Shown here one piece after another: positions 8,859 through 17,708 of a DNA stretch of 64,000 nucleotides. The DNA is taken from NCBI RefSeq assembly GCF_011045195.1, contig NZ_CP049199.1, positions 4,757,501 through 4,821,500 of the forward strand, in the 5' to 3' direction. The notes below the pieces were generated by a model that searched no databases, was not told the DNA's origin, and saw nothing but the letters and a program-made list of their open reading frames with translations. The position numbers were made by a program, and so were the translations under genes. Position 1 is the stretch's first letter. Every line of letters begins with the position of its first letter. The stretch is from Caulobacter soli (GTDB taxonomy: Bacteria > Pseudomonadota > Alphaproteobacteria > Caulobacterales > Caulobacteraceae).

Positions 8859-10281
8859 CGTCCGAGGTCGCGGGCTCCGGGAGGGCGCGCGGCGGCTCCG
8901 AAGTGATCCGCGCCATGGGGAAATAGACCCCGAACGTGGCCCCCTCGCCCTGGACGCTTTCCACGGTCATGCCGCCACGGTGGCGGTTCATGATGTGCTT
9001 GACGATCGCCAGGCCCAGGCCCGTGCCGGACCGCTCGCCGCTCTTCTGGCCCTCGACCCGGTAGAACCGTTCGGTCAGGCGCGGCAGGTGCTCGCGGGCC
9101 ATGCCCGGGCCCCGATCGCTGACCCGGAACGAGGCGTAGCGCTCCTCGACGGCGTGGTCGGGAGTCAGCAGCGACATGCGGGCCGCGGCCGGGTCGCGCG
9201 GCGCGATCGCCATGTCGGCGGTCAGCCCCGAAAAGATCTCCACCCGGATGACGCCCTCGCGCGGGGTGTACTTGATGGCGTTGTCGACCAGGTTCTGGAT
9301 CACCTGGACGATCTGGTCGCGATCGCCTTCGACCACGGCCGCGCCGCGCGGCGGCAGGACGGGATCGAAGGTGACCGACTTGTCCTTGGTCTGGGGCGCC
9401 AGGGCGTCCAGCACGTCGATCGTCGCCATGGCCAGGTCGACCTGGCCCAGCGGCGGGATGTGTTCGTTCAGCTCGATTCGCGACAGGCTCATCAGGTCGT
9501 CGATCAGCCGCGCCATCCGCTCGGCCTGGGCTTGCATGATGCCCAGGAACTTGTCGCGCGCGCCGACGTCGTCCTTGGCGTGGCCGCGCAGGGTCTCGAT
9601 GAAGCCCGACAGCGAGGCCAGAGGCGTGCGCAGCTCATGGCTGGCGTTCGCCAGGAAATCGGCCCGGGTCCGCTCGCTGCGGCGGGTGTCGGTCTCGTCG
9701 CTGAGCACCAGCAGGGCCAGGCGCGAACCGCGCTCGTCCACGCCCAGCGGCGCGCAGTGCGCCGCCCATTCGCGGCCCTGGGCCCCGCCGCCGACATAGT
9801 CGACCGAGCGCCGCACGCCGCCGAACAGGCTTTCGTCCACCGCCTCCAGCACCTGCGGGCTGCGCAGGGCCGAGACCAGCAGGCCGCCGCGCGGCTGCAG
9901 CTTGAACAGCTCCCGCGCCGCGGCGTTGGCGAACACGAACCGCCGGCCGGTCAGGTCGTCGGCCTCCTCGGCGGCGATGACCATCAGCGGATCGGGCAGG
10001 GTTTCGAGAATCAGGCCGAAGGGCGGCGGCTGGTCGACCGCCGCCGGCGCGGGCGCCGGGGCGGTCGCGTCGATGGGGCGTTTCAGCGACCGACGGGCCA
10101 GCACATAGCCGACCACGCCGCTGAGCAGGGCCGCCGGAATCGCCGCGGACGTGTGGGCTCCGCCCGTCGCCGCCAGGGCCAGAAGCGCGGCGGGTCCGAC
10201 CAGCACGGCGCCCCAGACGCCCAGGGGCGTGCTGGCGGACCCGTCGGAACGGGCTGACGAGGACGGCGAGGCCATCGGCAT
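8839..10281 (-). CDS. phoR: Phosphate regulon sensor histidine kinase PhoR
   Basis: 480 residues. Two membrane helices (about 22-40 and 43-62), a PAS-like domain (about 85-195), a HisKA dimerisation domain with His215 in FLANASHELRTPL, and a HATPase with NLVDNAIKYT, DRGPGM and GTGLGLAIVKHI. I set the start at ATG 10281 (MPMASPSS); the longer frame to 10410 encodes an arginine-rich stretch with no site for ribosomes and runs into the promoter region. It phosphorylates PhoB and is restrained by PstSCAB/PhoU. First gene of the phosphate cluster. Confidence 0.94.
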   Translation of the reverse strand: MPMASPSSSARSDGSASTPLGVWGAVLVGPAALLALAATGGAHTSAAIPAALLSGVVGYVLARRSLKRPIDATAPAPAPAAVDQPPPFGLILETLPDPLMVIAAEEADDLTGRRFVFANAAARELFKLQPRGGLLVSALRSPQVLEAVDESLFGGVRRSVDYVGGGAQGREWAAHCAPLGVDERGSRLALLVLSDETDTRRSERTRADFLANASHELRTPLASLSGFIETLRGHAKDDVGARDKFLGIMQAQAERMARLIDDLMSLSRIELNEHIPPLGQVDLAMATIDVLDALAPQTKDKSVTFDPVLPPRGAAVVEGDRDQIVQVIQNLVDNAIKYTPREGVIRVEIFSGLTADMAIAPRDPAAARMSLLTPDHAVEERYASFRVSDRGPGMAREHLPRLTERFYRVEGQKSGERSGTGLGLAIVKHIMNRHRGGMTVESVQGEGATFGVYFPMARITSEPPRALPEPATSDAVAKLS

Positions 10282-10457
10282 GCGGCAGTCTCGATTTGTG
10301 GCGAAGGGAGGATTCGGTGAACCAGATATGGCGCCCCGGGAACGCTTGCGATAGACCGTCAAACGCCTGGAAGCACGTCGACGTCGGAAAGCACCGCAAT
10401 TTCGCCGCAACGTGCCGCAATCTGGGGGCTGGGTTTATCTCTAAGGTGTCGTTCGGA

Positions 10458-13400
10458 ATGCAGCGCAAGGTCCTGGTCGCGACAGTCGCAACCGCTCCTC
10501 TCCTCGCCATGGCGTTCGGCGCTTATGCTGAGACGGTCATAACCACGGCGCGTACGACGCCGATCGCCACGGCGACGGCGACGAGCGGAGGGACGGCCGA
10601 CGACGTGAAGGTCGACACGGGCGGGGGCATCACCCTGACCACGGCCGGTCCGCTGGTCACGCTCAACAGCAACAACAAGGTCACGATCGGCGGCAACGGG
10701 CTGACGAGCTTGGGCGTCAACGGCTCCACGGGCGTCCTGATCCAGGGCGGCACGACGGGCTCGGTGACCAACAACGCCGTCATCAGCCTGACCGAGGACT
10801 ACACGCCGGCCGACAGCGACGCCGATGGCGACCTGGACGGCGCGTTCGCCCAGGGCTCCAACCGATACGGCATCCGCCTGCAAGGCCCGGGCGTGTTTAC
10901 CGGCGACATCGTTCAGAGCTCGACCGGCTCGATCGTCATCGAGGGCAACAATTCGGCGGGCGTCTCGCTGGAGAGCGGCCTGGTCGGCAACCTGACCGTC
11001 AACGGCGGCGTCGCCGTCACCGGGGACAACGCCTACGGCGTCCACGTCGGCGGCCCGGTCAGCGGCAACGTCACGATCAACGGGACCACGAACACCCTGG
11101 GCCTGAACGCGACGGGCGTGGCGATCGACGGCAACGTCAACGGCGCCTTCGTCATCCAGGGCGCGGTCACCACCACCGGCTATCGCTACACCACGCGCCC
11201 GGCCGAAACCTCGGTCGCCAAGCTCGACGCCGACGATCTGCTGCAAGGCGGCTCGGCCGTCCGGGTGACCGGCGACGTCGGCGGCGGCATTCTGTTGAAC
11301 GGTCCAACCGCCTCGACGGTGGTCGACGGCACGACCACCACGACCAGCACCATCAGCTCTTCGACGACCGCCACCGCGTCCCTCACCAGCTTCGGCGCCG
11401 CCCCGGCCCTGCAGATCGGTTCGGACACCCGGGCCGTGACCATCGGCGCCGTCGGCGCGGCCGACAACGCCTACGGCCTGGTCTCCAAGGGTTCGATCTC
11501 GGCCAGCGGCGTCTACGACAAGGTCACCGCCACCGCCGTCCAGATCGGCGGCGCGACGGGCCAGGCCACGACCCTGGCCGGCGGCGCGCGCTTCGACGGC
11601 ACGGTCGCCGCCGGCGCCCGCGACGCCACCGCCACCGGCGTGAACCTGACCGCCGGCGCCAGCGTGCCGACGATCTGGAACCGGGGCTCGATCACCGCGA
11701 CCAGCGGATCCTACGCCGGCACGACCAACACGGGCGACGCTCGCGGCGTGGTGATCGCGGCCGGCGCCGTGGCCAACACCCTGAACAACAGCGGCACGAT
11801 CCAGGCCACGCGCACCGGCGAAACCGGCAACGCCATCGCGGTGCTCGATTCGTCCGGAACCCTGAACACGATCAACAACAGCGGGCAGATTCTCGCCTCG
11901 GTCACCGCGCCGGGCGTGAAGACCGACGGCCTGACCACCACCACGACCGCCGTCGCCACGGGCAAGGCCATCGCCCTGGACCTGTCGGCCTCGACCACGG
12001 GCGTGACCGTCAACCAGGTCACGCCGGTCTCGACCAGCGTCACGACCACCTTCCCCAGCACCGACACGGTGACCACCACCAGCGCGGCCACGACCACGAC
12101 CGCGCCGGTGATCGTCGGCGAAGTGCGGTTCGGCTCGGGCGCGGACACGTTCAACGTCCAGGCCGGCTCGGTGATCGGCGACATAACGTTCGGCGCCGGC
12201 GCCGACGCCCTGAACATCGGCGGCGGCGCCCTGGTGATCGGCGGCCTGCGCGATTCCGACGGCCAGCTGGCGATCAACGTCGCCAACGGCTCGCTGGCCG
12301 TGACCAACGCCGAGACCATCAACGCCACCAGCCTGAACATCGGCGCGAACGGCAAGATGGTGTTCACCGTCGACCCGACGGCCGGCACGAACACCCACAT
12401 CGTGACCTCCGGCGCGGTCAACATCGCCTCCGGCGCCCAGCTGGGCCTGCGGCTGACCAGCCTGCTGTCCGCCCCGACCAGCTACACCGTCATCACCGGC
12501 GGCACGCTGACGGCCGGCACGATCAACCAGGACCTGCTGGGCGGCACGCCCTATCTCTACGTGGCCAGCAGCCGCACCGACACCAACAACGTCTATCTGG
12601 ACGTGCGTCGCCGCACCTCGGCCGAGATCGGCATGAACAAGGCCCAGGCCTCGGCCTATGACGCCACGTTCGCCGCGCTGGGCAAGGACAGCGCCATCGC
12701 CGCGGCCTATCTGGGCCAGTCCACCAAGGACGGCCTGCTGGGTCTCTACGACCAGATGATGCCGGACCAGGGCGAAGGCATCTTCGCGGCCATGCAGAAC
12801 GTGAGCCACGCGATCTCGACCGCCACGGCCTACCGTCCCGACCCGGGCGACCGCTACGGACCCGACAGCCTGTGGGTCCAGGAAATCAACACCCTGGTGC
12901 GGCGCGACACCGACGACACCATGGGCTCCGACACCCAGGCCTTCGGCTTCGTCGGCGGCTATGAGGCCATGGGCGACGCCGGCGGCGCGCTGGGCCTGAC
13001 CCTGGCCTATGTCAGCGTCGAGGAACACGACATCGCCGCCAAGGTGGGCGAGCAGACCACCGGCAACTTCCTGCAGCTGGGCGCCTACTGGCGCCGGTCG
13101 ATCGGCGGCTGGCGCATGAATGTCGGCGGCGGCGGCGGCTACGGCTGGTACGACGGCGACCGGACGTTCAACTCGGGCGACCTGAACAACGACGGCGTGG
13201 CCGACGTCCAACGCCACAACACCGCCAAGTGGAACGGCTACACGTTCAACGCCTTCGCCGGCACGGGCTATGAGGCCAAGTTCGCGGGCCGCTACTTCGT
13301 CCGTCCCGAAGGCTCGCTCGACTACCTCTATCTGAGCGAGGGCCAGCGCAAGGAATCGGGCGGCGGCGACGGCTTCGACCAGATCATCAGCAAGCGCAAC

Positions 13401-13715
13401 TCCAGCGCCCTGACCGGCGATGTCGGCGTGGCGTTCGGCGCCGACTACGGCCGCGACCTGTGGTGGCGTCCGGAAGTGCGGGTCGGCTATCGCCAGCAAC
13501 TGGCCGGCGATCTGGGCGACACGATCGCCCAATACACCGGCGGCGGCACGCCCTTCACCCTGGCTTCGGCCAACGACAAGGACGGCGCGGTGACCCTGGG
13601 CTTCGCCCTGCGGGCCGGCACGCCGATGTCCTACCTGGCGATCGAAGGCAACGCCGAGGCGGCCAAGAAACAGAAGCGCTACAACCTGAAACTCACCGGA
13701 CGGGCGATGTTCTAG
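10458..13715 (+). CDS. Autotransporter with threonine-rich passenger
   Basis: 1085 residues. MQRKVLVATVATAPLLAMAFGAYA is a clear signal peptide, so ATG 10458 is the start although the frame is open from 10296. The passenger (about 30-780) is built of short beta-strand turns of the kind NNSGTIQATRTG and GAGADALNIGGG, with several threonine-rich loops near 345-360, 495 and 530-550. The C-terminal 280 residues are a 12-strand autotransporter barrel (DSLWVQEI, FGFVGGYE, GAYWRR) ending in a terminal Phe (GRAMF), the signal for BAM insertion. It is divergent from phoR. No protease or lipase motif was seen in the passenger; adhesion is the likely but unproven role. Confidence 0.88.
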   Translation: MQRKVLVATVATAPLLAMAFGAYAETVITTARTTPIATATATSGGTADDVKVDTGGGITLTTAGPLVTLNSNNKVTIGGNGLTSLGVNGSTGVLIQGGTTGSVTNNAVISLTEDYTPADSDADGDLDGAFAQGSNRYGIRLQGPGVFTGDIVQSSTGSIVIEGNNSAGVSLESGLVGNLTVNGGVAVTGDNAYGVHVGGPVSGNVTINGTTNTLGLNATGVAIDGNVNGAFVIQGAVTTTGYRYTTRPAETSVAKLDADDLLQGGSAVRVTGDVGGGILLNGPTASTVVDGTTTTTSTISSSTTATASLTSFGAAPALQIGSDTRAVTIGAVGAADNAYGLVSKGSISASGVYDKVTATAVQIGGATGQATTLAGGARFDGTVAAGARDATATGVNLTAGASVPTIWNRGSITATSGSYAGTTNTGDARGVVIAAGAVANTLNNSGTIQATRTGETGNAIAVLDSSGTLNTINNSGQILASVTAPGVKTDGLTTTTTAVATGKAIALDLSASTTGVTVNQVTPVSTSVTTTFPSTDTVTTTSAATTTTAPVIVGEVRFGSGADTFNVQAGSVIGDITFGAGADALNIGGGALVIGGLRDSDGQLAINVANGSLAVTNAETINATSLNIGANGKMVFTVDPTAGTNTHIVTSGAVNIASGAQLGLRLTSLLSAPTSYTVITGGTLTAGTINQDLLGGTPYLYVASSRTDTNNVYLDVRRRTSAEIGMNKAQASAYDATFAALGKDSAIAAAYLGQSTKDGLLGLYDQMMPDQGEGIFAAMQNVSHAISTATAYRPDPGDRYGPDSLWVQEINTLVRRDTDDTMGSDTQAFGFVGGYEAMGDAGGALGLTLAYVSVEEHDIAAKVGEQTTGNFLQLGAYWRRSIGGWRMNVGGGGGYGWYDGDRTFNSGDLNNDGVADVQRHNTAKWNGYTFNAFAGTGYEAKFAGRYFVRPEGSLDYLYLSEGQRKESGGGDGFDQIISKRNSSALTGDVGVAFGADYGRDLWWRPEVRVGYRQQLAGDLGDTIAQYTGGGTPFTLASANDKDGAVTLGFALRAGTPMSYLAIEGNAEAAKKQKRYNLKLTGRAMF

Positions 13716-13751
13716 AGCCGCCAAGGCGGCCCAAAGAACACCGATCGACAA

Positions 13752-13779
13752 GGCCCGCGCTCCAGCGCGGGCCTTTTTC
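13752..13779 (+). terminator. Rho-independent terminator of the autotransporter gene
   Basis: GGCCCGCGCT and AGCGCGGGCC form a perfect 10-bp stem with a 2-base centre followed by TTTTTCG, 36 bases after the stop codon. Confidence 0.9.
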
Positions 13780-13855
13780 GTTTGAAATTCCAATGCGTTA
13801 GAGGCGCCGCACGGCTCAGCCTGAAGGAAAACTCAAAGCTTCCCGCCCATAACTC

Positions 13856-13874
13856 TATTCAATACGTAGGAATA
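13856..13874. promoter_or_regulatory. Inverted repeat TATTC-N9-GAATA upstream of the sulfate porin gene
   Basis: An AT-rich dyad of LysR-regulator type (T-N11-A core) in an otherwise GC-rich leader, about 60 bases before the porin start codon. Position and symmetry suggest an operator for the porin-sbp-sbp operon, perhaps for a CysB-like regulator, but the binding protein is a guess. Confidence 0.4.
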
Positions 13875-13931
13875 ATCGTCTTTTGTCCCGATCAACGAAG
13901 ACGTCAGCTCAGGCGTCGAGAGGGGAAGACC

Positions 13932-15395
13932 ATGACCAAGTTTCTCACGACCCGAACCACTCTGCGCACGGCCCTGATCGCCGGCGCCTCGCTCGTCGCC
14001 ATGACCGGCGCGGCCCATGCCCAGTCCGCGGCCCAGACGCCCGAGCAGCAGCAGGCCCGCATCGAGGCTCTCGAGGCCCAGCTCGAGGCCCTGTCCAGCC
14101 AGATCGCCGACCTGAAGGCCGCCACGGCCGCCAGCCTCAAGGACGTCCGCACCGTCCAGGCCGCGGCCCCCGCGGTCACCATCGCCGGCGGCAAGCCGGC
14201 CATCACCTCGGCGGACGGCGCCTTCTCGGCCAACTTCCATGCCGTCATGCAGCTGGACGCGGGCCAATATTACCAGGACAAGCCCCTGCCCGCCTCGGTC
14301 ACCAACGGCCGCGACCTCAACAGCGGCACCAACTTCCGCCGCGCCCGCCTGGGCATGGACGGCAAGCTGTTCAAGAACTTCGACTACAACGTGCTGCTCG
14401 ACTTCGGCGGCGCAGGCACCGACGGCTCGGGCACGCTGCAGGAGCTGTGGCTGCAGTACAACTACGCGCCCTTCAAGGTGAAGGTCGGCGCCTTCGCTCC
14501 GAACGTCGGCCTGGAAGACGTCGCCTCGACCAACGGTTCGCTGTTCCCCGAGCGTCCCTCGGGTTCGGAACTGTCGCGCGGCCTGGCCGGCGCCGACAAG
14601 CGCATCGGCCTGCAGGTCCAGGCCGTCGGCGAACGCTACCTGATCTCCGGCGCGATCACGGGCGCCAAGGCCGGCGATCCGGCCACCGCCGACGAGCAGC
14701 TGGGCTATGTGGGCCGCGTCGCCTTCGTCCCGCTCAAGGGCCTGGACTGGCTGGTCCATGTGGGCGCCAACGCCAGCGTGGTGGCCACCCCGGCCCAGAC
14801 CGCCGACACCGGCCTCTACAACATCACCGTCAGCGACCGCCCGGAACTGCGGGTCGACGGCACCCAGCTGATCTCGTCGGGCGCGATCGATTCGACCGGC
14901 GGCCGCCACTACGGCTTCGAACTGGCCGCCCAGAAGAAGAACTTCTTCGTCCAGGGCGAATATTTCGACATCGCGCTGGACCGCCGCAACCCGGCCGCCA
15001 ACGTCACCGATCCCAAGTTCAAGGCCTGGTACGTGGAAGGCTCGTGGATCCTGACCGGCGAAGCCCGCAAGTACAGCGCCACCAACTTCGCCTTCGACGC
15101 CCCGGCGGTCGACAAGCCGTTCGACCCGAAGAAGGGCCAGTGGGGCGCCTGGGAACTGGCGGCGCGCTATTCGGTCGCCGACCTGAACTACCACGAGTAC
15201 TCGAGGGTGGCGGCCGACCGCGTGCGCGGCGGCGACCAGCAGATCACCTCGGTCGGCCTGAACTGGTTCCCCAATACCGCGACCAAGTTCTCGCTGGACT
15301 ACCTGGATGTCAGCGTCGACCGCCGCAACGCGGCCGGCCTGCAGGCCGGGCAGGACTACCACGTGGTCAACCTGCGCAGCCAATACGCGTTCTAG
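13932..15395 (+). CDS. OprO/OprP-type outer membrane anion porin
   Basis: 487 residues. The signal peptide is TLRTALIAGASLVAMTGAAHAQ. A coiled coil of about 35 residues follows (QQQARIEALEAQLEALSSQIADLK), as in trimeric OprP-like porins, then a barrel with FRRARLGMDGKLFKNFDYN and a final aromatic QYAF. GGGGA lies 5-6 bases before ATG 13932; the longer upstream frame crosses the promoter. OprP/OprO take up phosphate or polyphosphate, but the two genes that follow at 12 and about 40 bases encode sulfate-type binding proteins, so sulfate or another oxyanion is the more likely cargo here. It could also be phosphate-linked given the pst operon nearby, though no Pho box was found in its leader. Confidence 0.85.
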   Translation: MTKFLTTRTTLRTALIAGASLVAMTGAAHAQSAAQTPEQQQARIEALEAQLEALSSQIADLKAATAASLKDVRTVQAAAPAVTIAGGKPAITSADGAFSANFHAVMQLDAGQYYQDKPLPASVTNGRDLNSGTNFRRARLGMDGKLFKNFDYNVLLDFGGAGTDGSGTLQELWLQYNYAPFKVKVGAFAPNVGLEDVASTNGSLFPERPSGSELSRGLAGADKRIGLQVQAVGERYLISGAITGAKAGDPATADEQLGYVGRVAFVPLKGLDWLVHVGANASVVATPAQTADTGLYNITVSDRPELRVDGTQLISSGAIDSTGGRHYGFELAAQKKNFFVQGEYFDIALDRRNPAANVTDPKFKAWYVEGSWILTGEARKYSATNFAFDAPAVDKPFDPKKGQWGAWELAARYSVADLNYHEYSRVAADRVRGGDQQITSVGLNWFPNTATKFSLDYLDVSVDRRNAAGLQAGQDYHVVNLRSQYAF

Positions 15396-15407
15396 GGCGC
15401 AAGCAGC

Positions 15408-16466
15408 ATGACCAAGCTTCCCGCAAGCCGGGCGCCCCGTCCCTCCCGCCGCGCGATCGTCGCGGCGGGAGCCGGGATCGGCGCCCTTACCGGCCTGGGC
15501 CTGGGCGCGACGGCTTCGGCCGCCGCCAAGCCGTTGACCCTGCTCAATGTCAGCTATGACCCGACCCGTGAGCTCTACAAGGACATCAACGCCGCCTACG
15601 CCAAGTACTGGAAGGACAAGGTCGGCCAGGACCTGGTGATCAACCAGAGCCACGGCGGTTCGGGCAAGCAGGCCCGTTCGGTGATCGACGGCCTGCAGGC
15701 CGACGTCGTCACCCTGGCCCTGTCCAACGACATCGACGAGATCGCCAAGCGCGGCCTGATCGCCAAGAACTGGCAGTCGCGCCTGCCCGACAACTCGGCG
15801 CCCTACACCTCGACGATCATCTTCCTGGTCCGCAAGGGCAATCCCTGGAAGATCAAGGACTGGGGCGACCTGATCAAGCCGGGCATCGACATCGTCACCC
15901 CCAATCCCAAGACCGGCGGCGCGCCGCGCTGGGCCTATCTGGCGGCCTGGGCGTGGGCGGTGAAGCAGCCGGGCGGCAACGACGCCAAGGCCCAGGCCTA
16001 CGTCAAGCAGCTCTATGCGCAGGTGCCGGTGCTGGACACCGGCGCGCGCGGCTCGCTGACCACCTTCGTCCAGCGCGGGATCGGCGACGTCCTGCTGACC
16101 TGGGAAAACGAAGCCCACCTGGCCCGCCAGGAGTTCGGCGCCGACAAGTTCGAGATCGTCTATCCGTCGATGTCGATCCTGGCCGAGCCTTCGGTCGCCG
16201 TGGTCGACAAGAACGTCGACCGCCACAAGACCAGGACGGTGGCCGAGGGCTATCTCAACTTCCTCTACAGCCCCATCGCCCAGGACCTGATCGGCAAGAA
16301 CAACTACCGTCCGCGCAACGCGGCGGCCGCGGCCAAGTACGCCAGCAAGTTCCCGAAGATCCCGCTGGTCACCGTCGACGACCAGTTCGGCGGCTGGGCC
16401 AAGGCCCAGGCCCGGCACTTCGCCGACGGCGGCGTGTTCGACCAGATCTACAAACCCGGCGTTTAA
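15408..16466 (+). CDS. Sulfate-type periplasmic binding protein, diverged copy 1
   Basis: 352 residues; basic N-region with [20 protein letters not shown] then an Ala-rich cleavage zone, a Tat-like leader (SRRAIV). The mature part follows the Sbp/CysP family: [78 protein letters not shown]. Two places differ from both the second copy and the family: TLALSNDID instead of TLALAYDID, and [11 protein letters not shown] instead of [11 protein letters not shown], the loop that contributes the SGG anion ligands in enteric sulfate-binding protein. It starts 12 bases after the porin gene. Cargo could therefore differ from plain sulfate. No CysT/CysW/CysA genes are in the window. Confidence 0.88.
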   Translation: MTKLPASRAPRPSRRAIVAAGAGIGALTGLGLGATASAAAKPLTLLNVSYDPTRELYKDINAAYAKYWKDKVGQDLVINQSHGGSGKQARSVIDGLQADVVTLALSNDIDEIAKRGLIAKNWQSRLPDNSAPYTSTIIFLVRKGNPWKIKDWGDLIKPGIDIVTPNPKTGGAPRWAYLAAWAWAVKQPGGNDAKAQAYVKQLYAQVPVLDTGARGSLTTFVQRGIGDVLLTWENEAHLARQEFGADKFEIVYPSMSILAEPSVAVVDKNVDRHKTRTVAEGYLNFLYSPIAQDLIGKNNYRPRNAAAAAKYASKFPKIPLVTVDDQFGGWAKAQARHFADGGVFDQIYKPGV

Positions 16467-16490
16467 CCCCTTTTACGACCCACTTCTCAC

Positions 16491-17558
16491 GTGAGCGACA
16501 TCGCCATGACCCACGATCTCAAGACCCCCACGCGTCGCGGCCTTCTGGGCTCCGCGACCGCCGGCGCCGCGGCCCTGGCGGTTCCCGCCGCCCTGGCCGG
16601 CTCGGCCCACGCTCAAGGCGTCAAGCCGCTGACCCTGCTGAACGTCAGCTACGACCCGACCCGCGAGCTCTACAAGGACATCAACGCCGCCTACGCCAAG
16701 TACTGGAAGGAAAAGGTCGGCCAGGACCTGACCATCAACCAGTCGCACGGCGGTTCGGGCAAGCAGGCCCGCTCGGTGATCGACGGCCTGCAGGCCGACG
16801 TCGTCACGCTGGCTCTTGCGTATGACATCGACGAGATCGCCGCCAAGGCCAAGCTGCTGCCGGCCAACTGGCAATCGCGCCTGCCCAACAACTCGACCCC
16901 CTACACCTCGACGATCGTGTTCCTGGTCCGCAAGGGCAATCCCTGGAAGATCAAGGACTGGGGCGACCTGATCAAGCCAGGCATCGACGTGATCACCCCC
17001 AACCCGAAGACCTCGGGCGGGGCGCGCTGGAACTACCTGGCCGCCTGGGCCTGGGCCCTGAAGCAACCGGGCGGCAACCCCGCCAAGGCCGAGGCCTTCG
17101 TCGGCGAGCTGTTCCGCCACGTGCCGGTGCTGGACACCGGCGCCCGCGGCGCGACCACCAGCTTCACCCAGCGCGGCCTGGGCGACGTTCTGCTGTCGTG
17201 GGAGAACGAGGCCTACCTGGCGCAGGACGAACTGCCGGGCAAGTTCGACATCGTCTATCCGTCGATCTCGATCCTGGCCGAGCCGCCGGTGGCCCTGATC
17301 GACAAGAACGTCGACCGCCACAAGACCCGCGTGGCGGCCGAGGGGTATCTCAACTTCCTCTACAGCCCCATCGCCCAGGACCTGATCGGCAAGAACTATT
17401 ACCGCCCACGCAGCGCCGCGGCGGCCGCCAAGTACGCCAGCAAGTTCAAGTCGATCCCGCTGGTCACCATCGACGACACCTTCGGCGGCTGGAAGAAGGC
17501 CCAGACCACGCACTTCAACGACGGCGGCGTCTTCGACCGGATCTACAAGCCGAAATAA
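16491..17558 (+). CDS. sbp: Sulfate-type periplasmic binding protein, canonical copy 2
   Basis: 355 residues from GTG 16491, or 350 from ATG 16506. The leader contains [22 protein letters not shown], a Tat-type motif, with cleavage after AHA. It keeps the canonical [12 protein letters not shown] and [16 protein letters not shown] segments of sulfate-binding proteins and is about four-fifths identical by eye to the preceding gene, which it follows by 24 to 39 bases. This indicates a tandem duplication. It would deliver sulfate (or thiosulfate) to a CysTWA transporter encoded elsewhere. Confidence 0.9.
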   Translation: MSDIAMTHDLKTPTRRGLLGSATAGAAALAVPAALAGSAHAQGVKPLTLLNVSYDPTRELYKDINAAYAKYWKEKVGQDLTINQSHGGSGKQARSVIDGLQADVVTLALAYDIDEIAAKAKLLPANWQSRLPNNSTPYTSTIVFLVRKGNPWKIKDWGDLIKPGIDVITPNPKTSGGARWNYLAAWAWALKQPGGNPAKAEAFVGELFRHVPVLDTGARGATTSFTQRGLGDVLLSWENEAYLAQDELPGKFDIVYPSISILAEPPVALIDKNVDRHKTRVAAEGYLNFLYSPIAQDLIGKNYYRPRSAAAAAKYASKFKSIPLVTIDDTFGGWKKAQTTHFNDGGVFDRIYKPK

Positions 17559-17586
17559 GCCGTAACCGGCTACCGATATCGACCAT

Positions 17587-17620
17587 GGCGGCGGGAACCT
17601 TCAAGGGGGTTTCCGCCGTT
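17587..17620 (+). terminator. Hairpin downstream of the binding-protein operon
   Basis: GGCGGCGGGAACC and GGTTTCCGCCGTT pair with a G-U and end mismatch around TTCAAGGG. There is only a short T-containing tail. It lies between sbp and the lovK promoter. Confidence 0.5.
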
Positions 17621-17641
17621 GTGCATTTGGGGCCAATGTCT

Positions 17642-17666
17642 GGAACCCGACTCCGCAAGCGGCGTT
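17642..17666 (+). promoter_or_regulatory. EcfG/SigT-type general stress promoter for lovK
   Basis: GGAAC at 17642-17646, a 16-base spacer, and CGTT at 17663-17666, matching the alphaproteobacterial EcfG promoter consensus. It is 43 bases upstream of the lovK start codon on the same strand. Confidence 0.75.
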
Positions 17667-17708
17667 GGGTGCAGGCGGGGCGTGCGAGCAGGGTCGGGCC
17701 ATTCACGT

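Noticed and set aside
10359..13793. An open frame of 1144 residues on the minus strand opposite the autotransporter gene
   Set aside because: Antisense frame kept open by high third-position GC; low-complexity Gly/Ala/Val/Arg composition and no domain. The plus-strand frame has signal peptide and barrel.
13833..16418. 861-residue minus-strand frame across the porin and first binding protein
   Set aside because: Shadow frame of two confidently assigned genes.
15408..17558. The two binding proteins as PstS phosphate-binding proteins, because of the nearby pst operon
   Set aside because: Family motifs ([31 protein letters not shown]) are those of sulfate-binding protein; PstS has a different signature.
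17594..17620. A second EcfG promoter, GGAAC then CGTT, upstream of lovK
   Set aside because: The spacer is 18 bases, and the sequence is part of the terminator-like hairpin; the 16-base match at 17642 is better.
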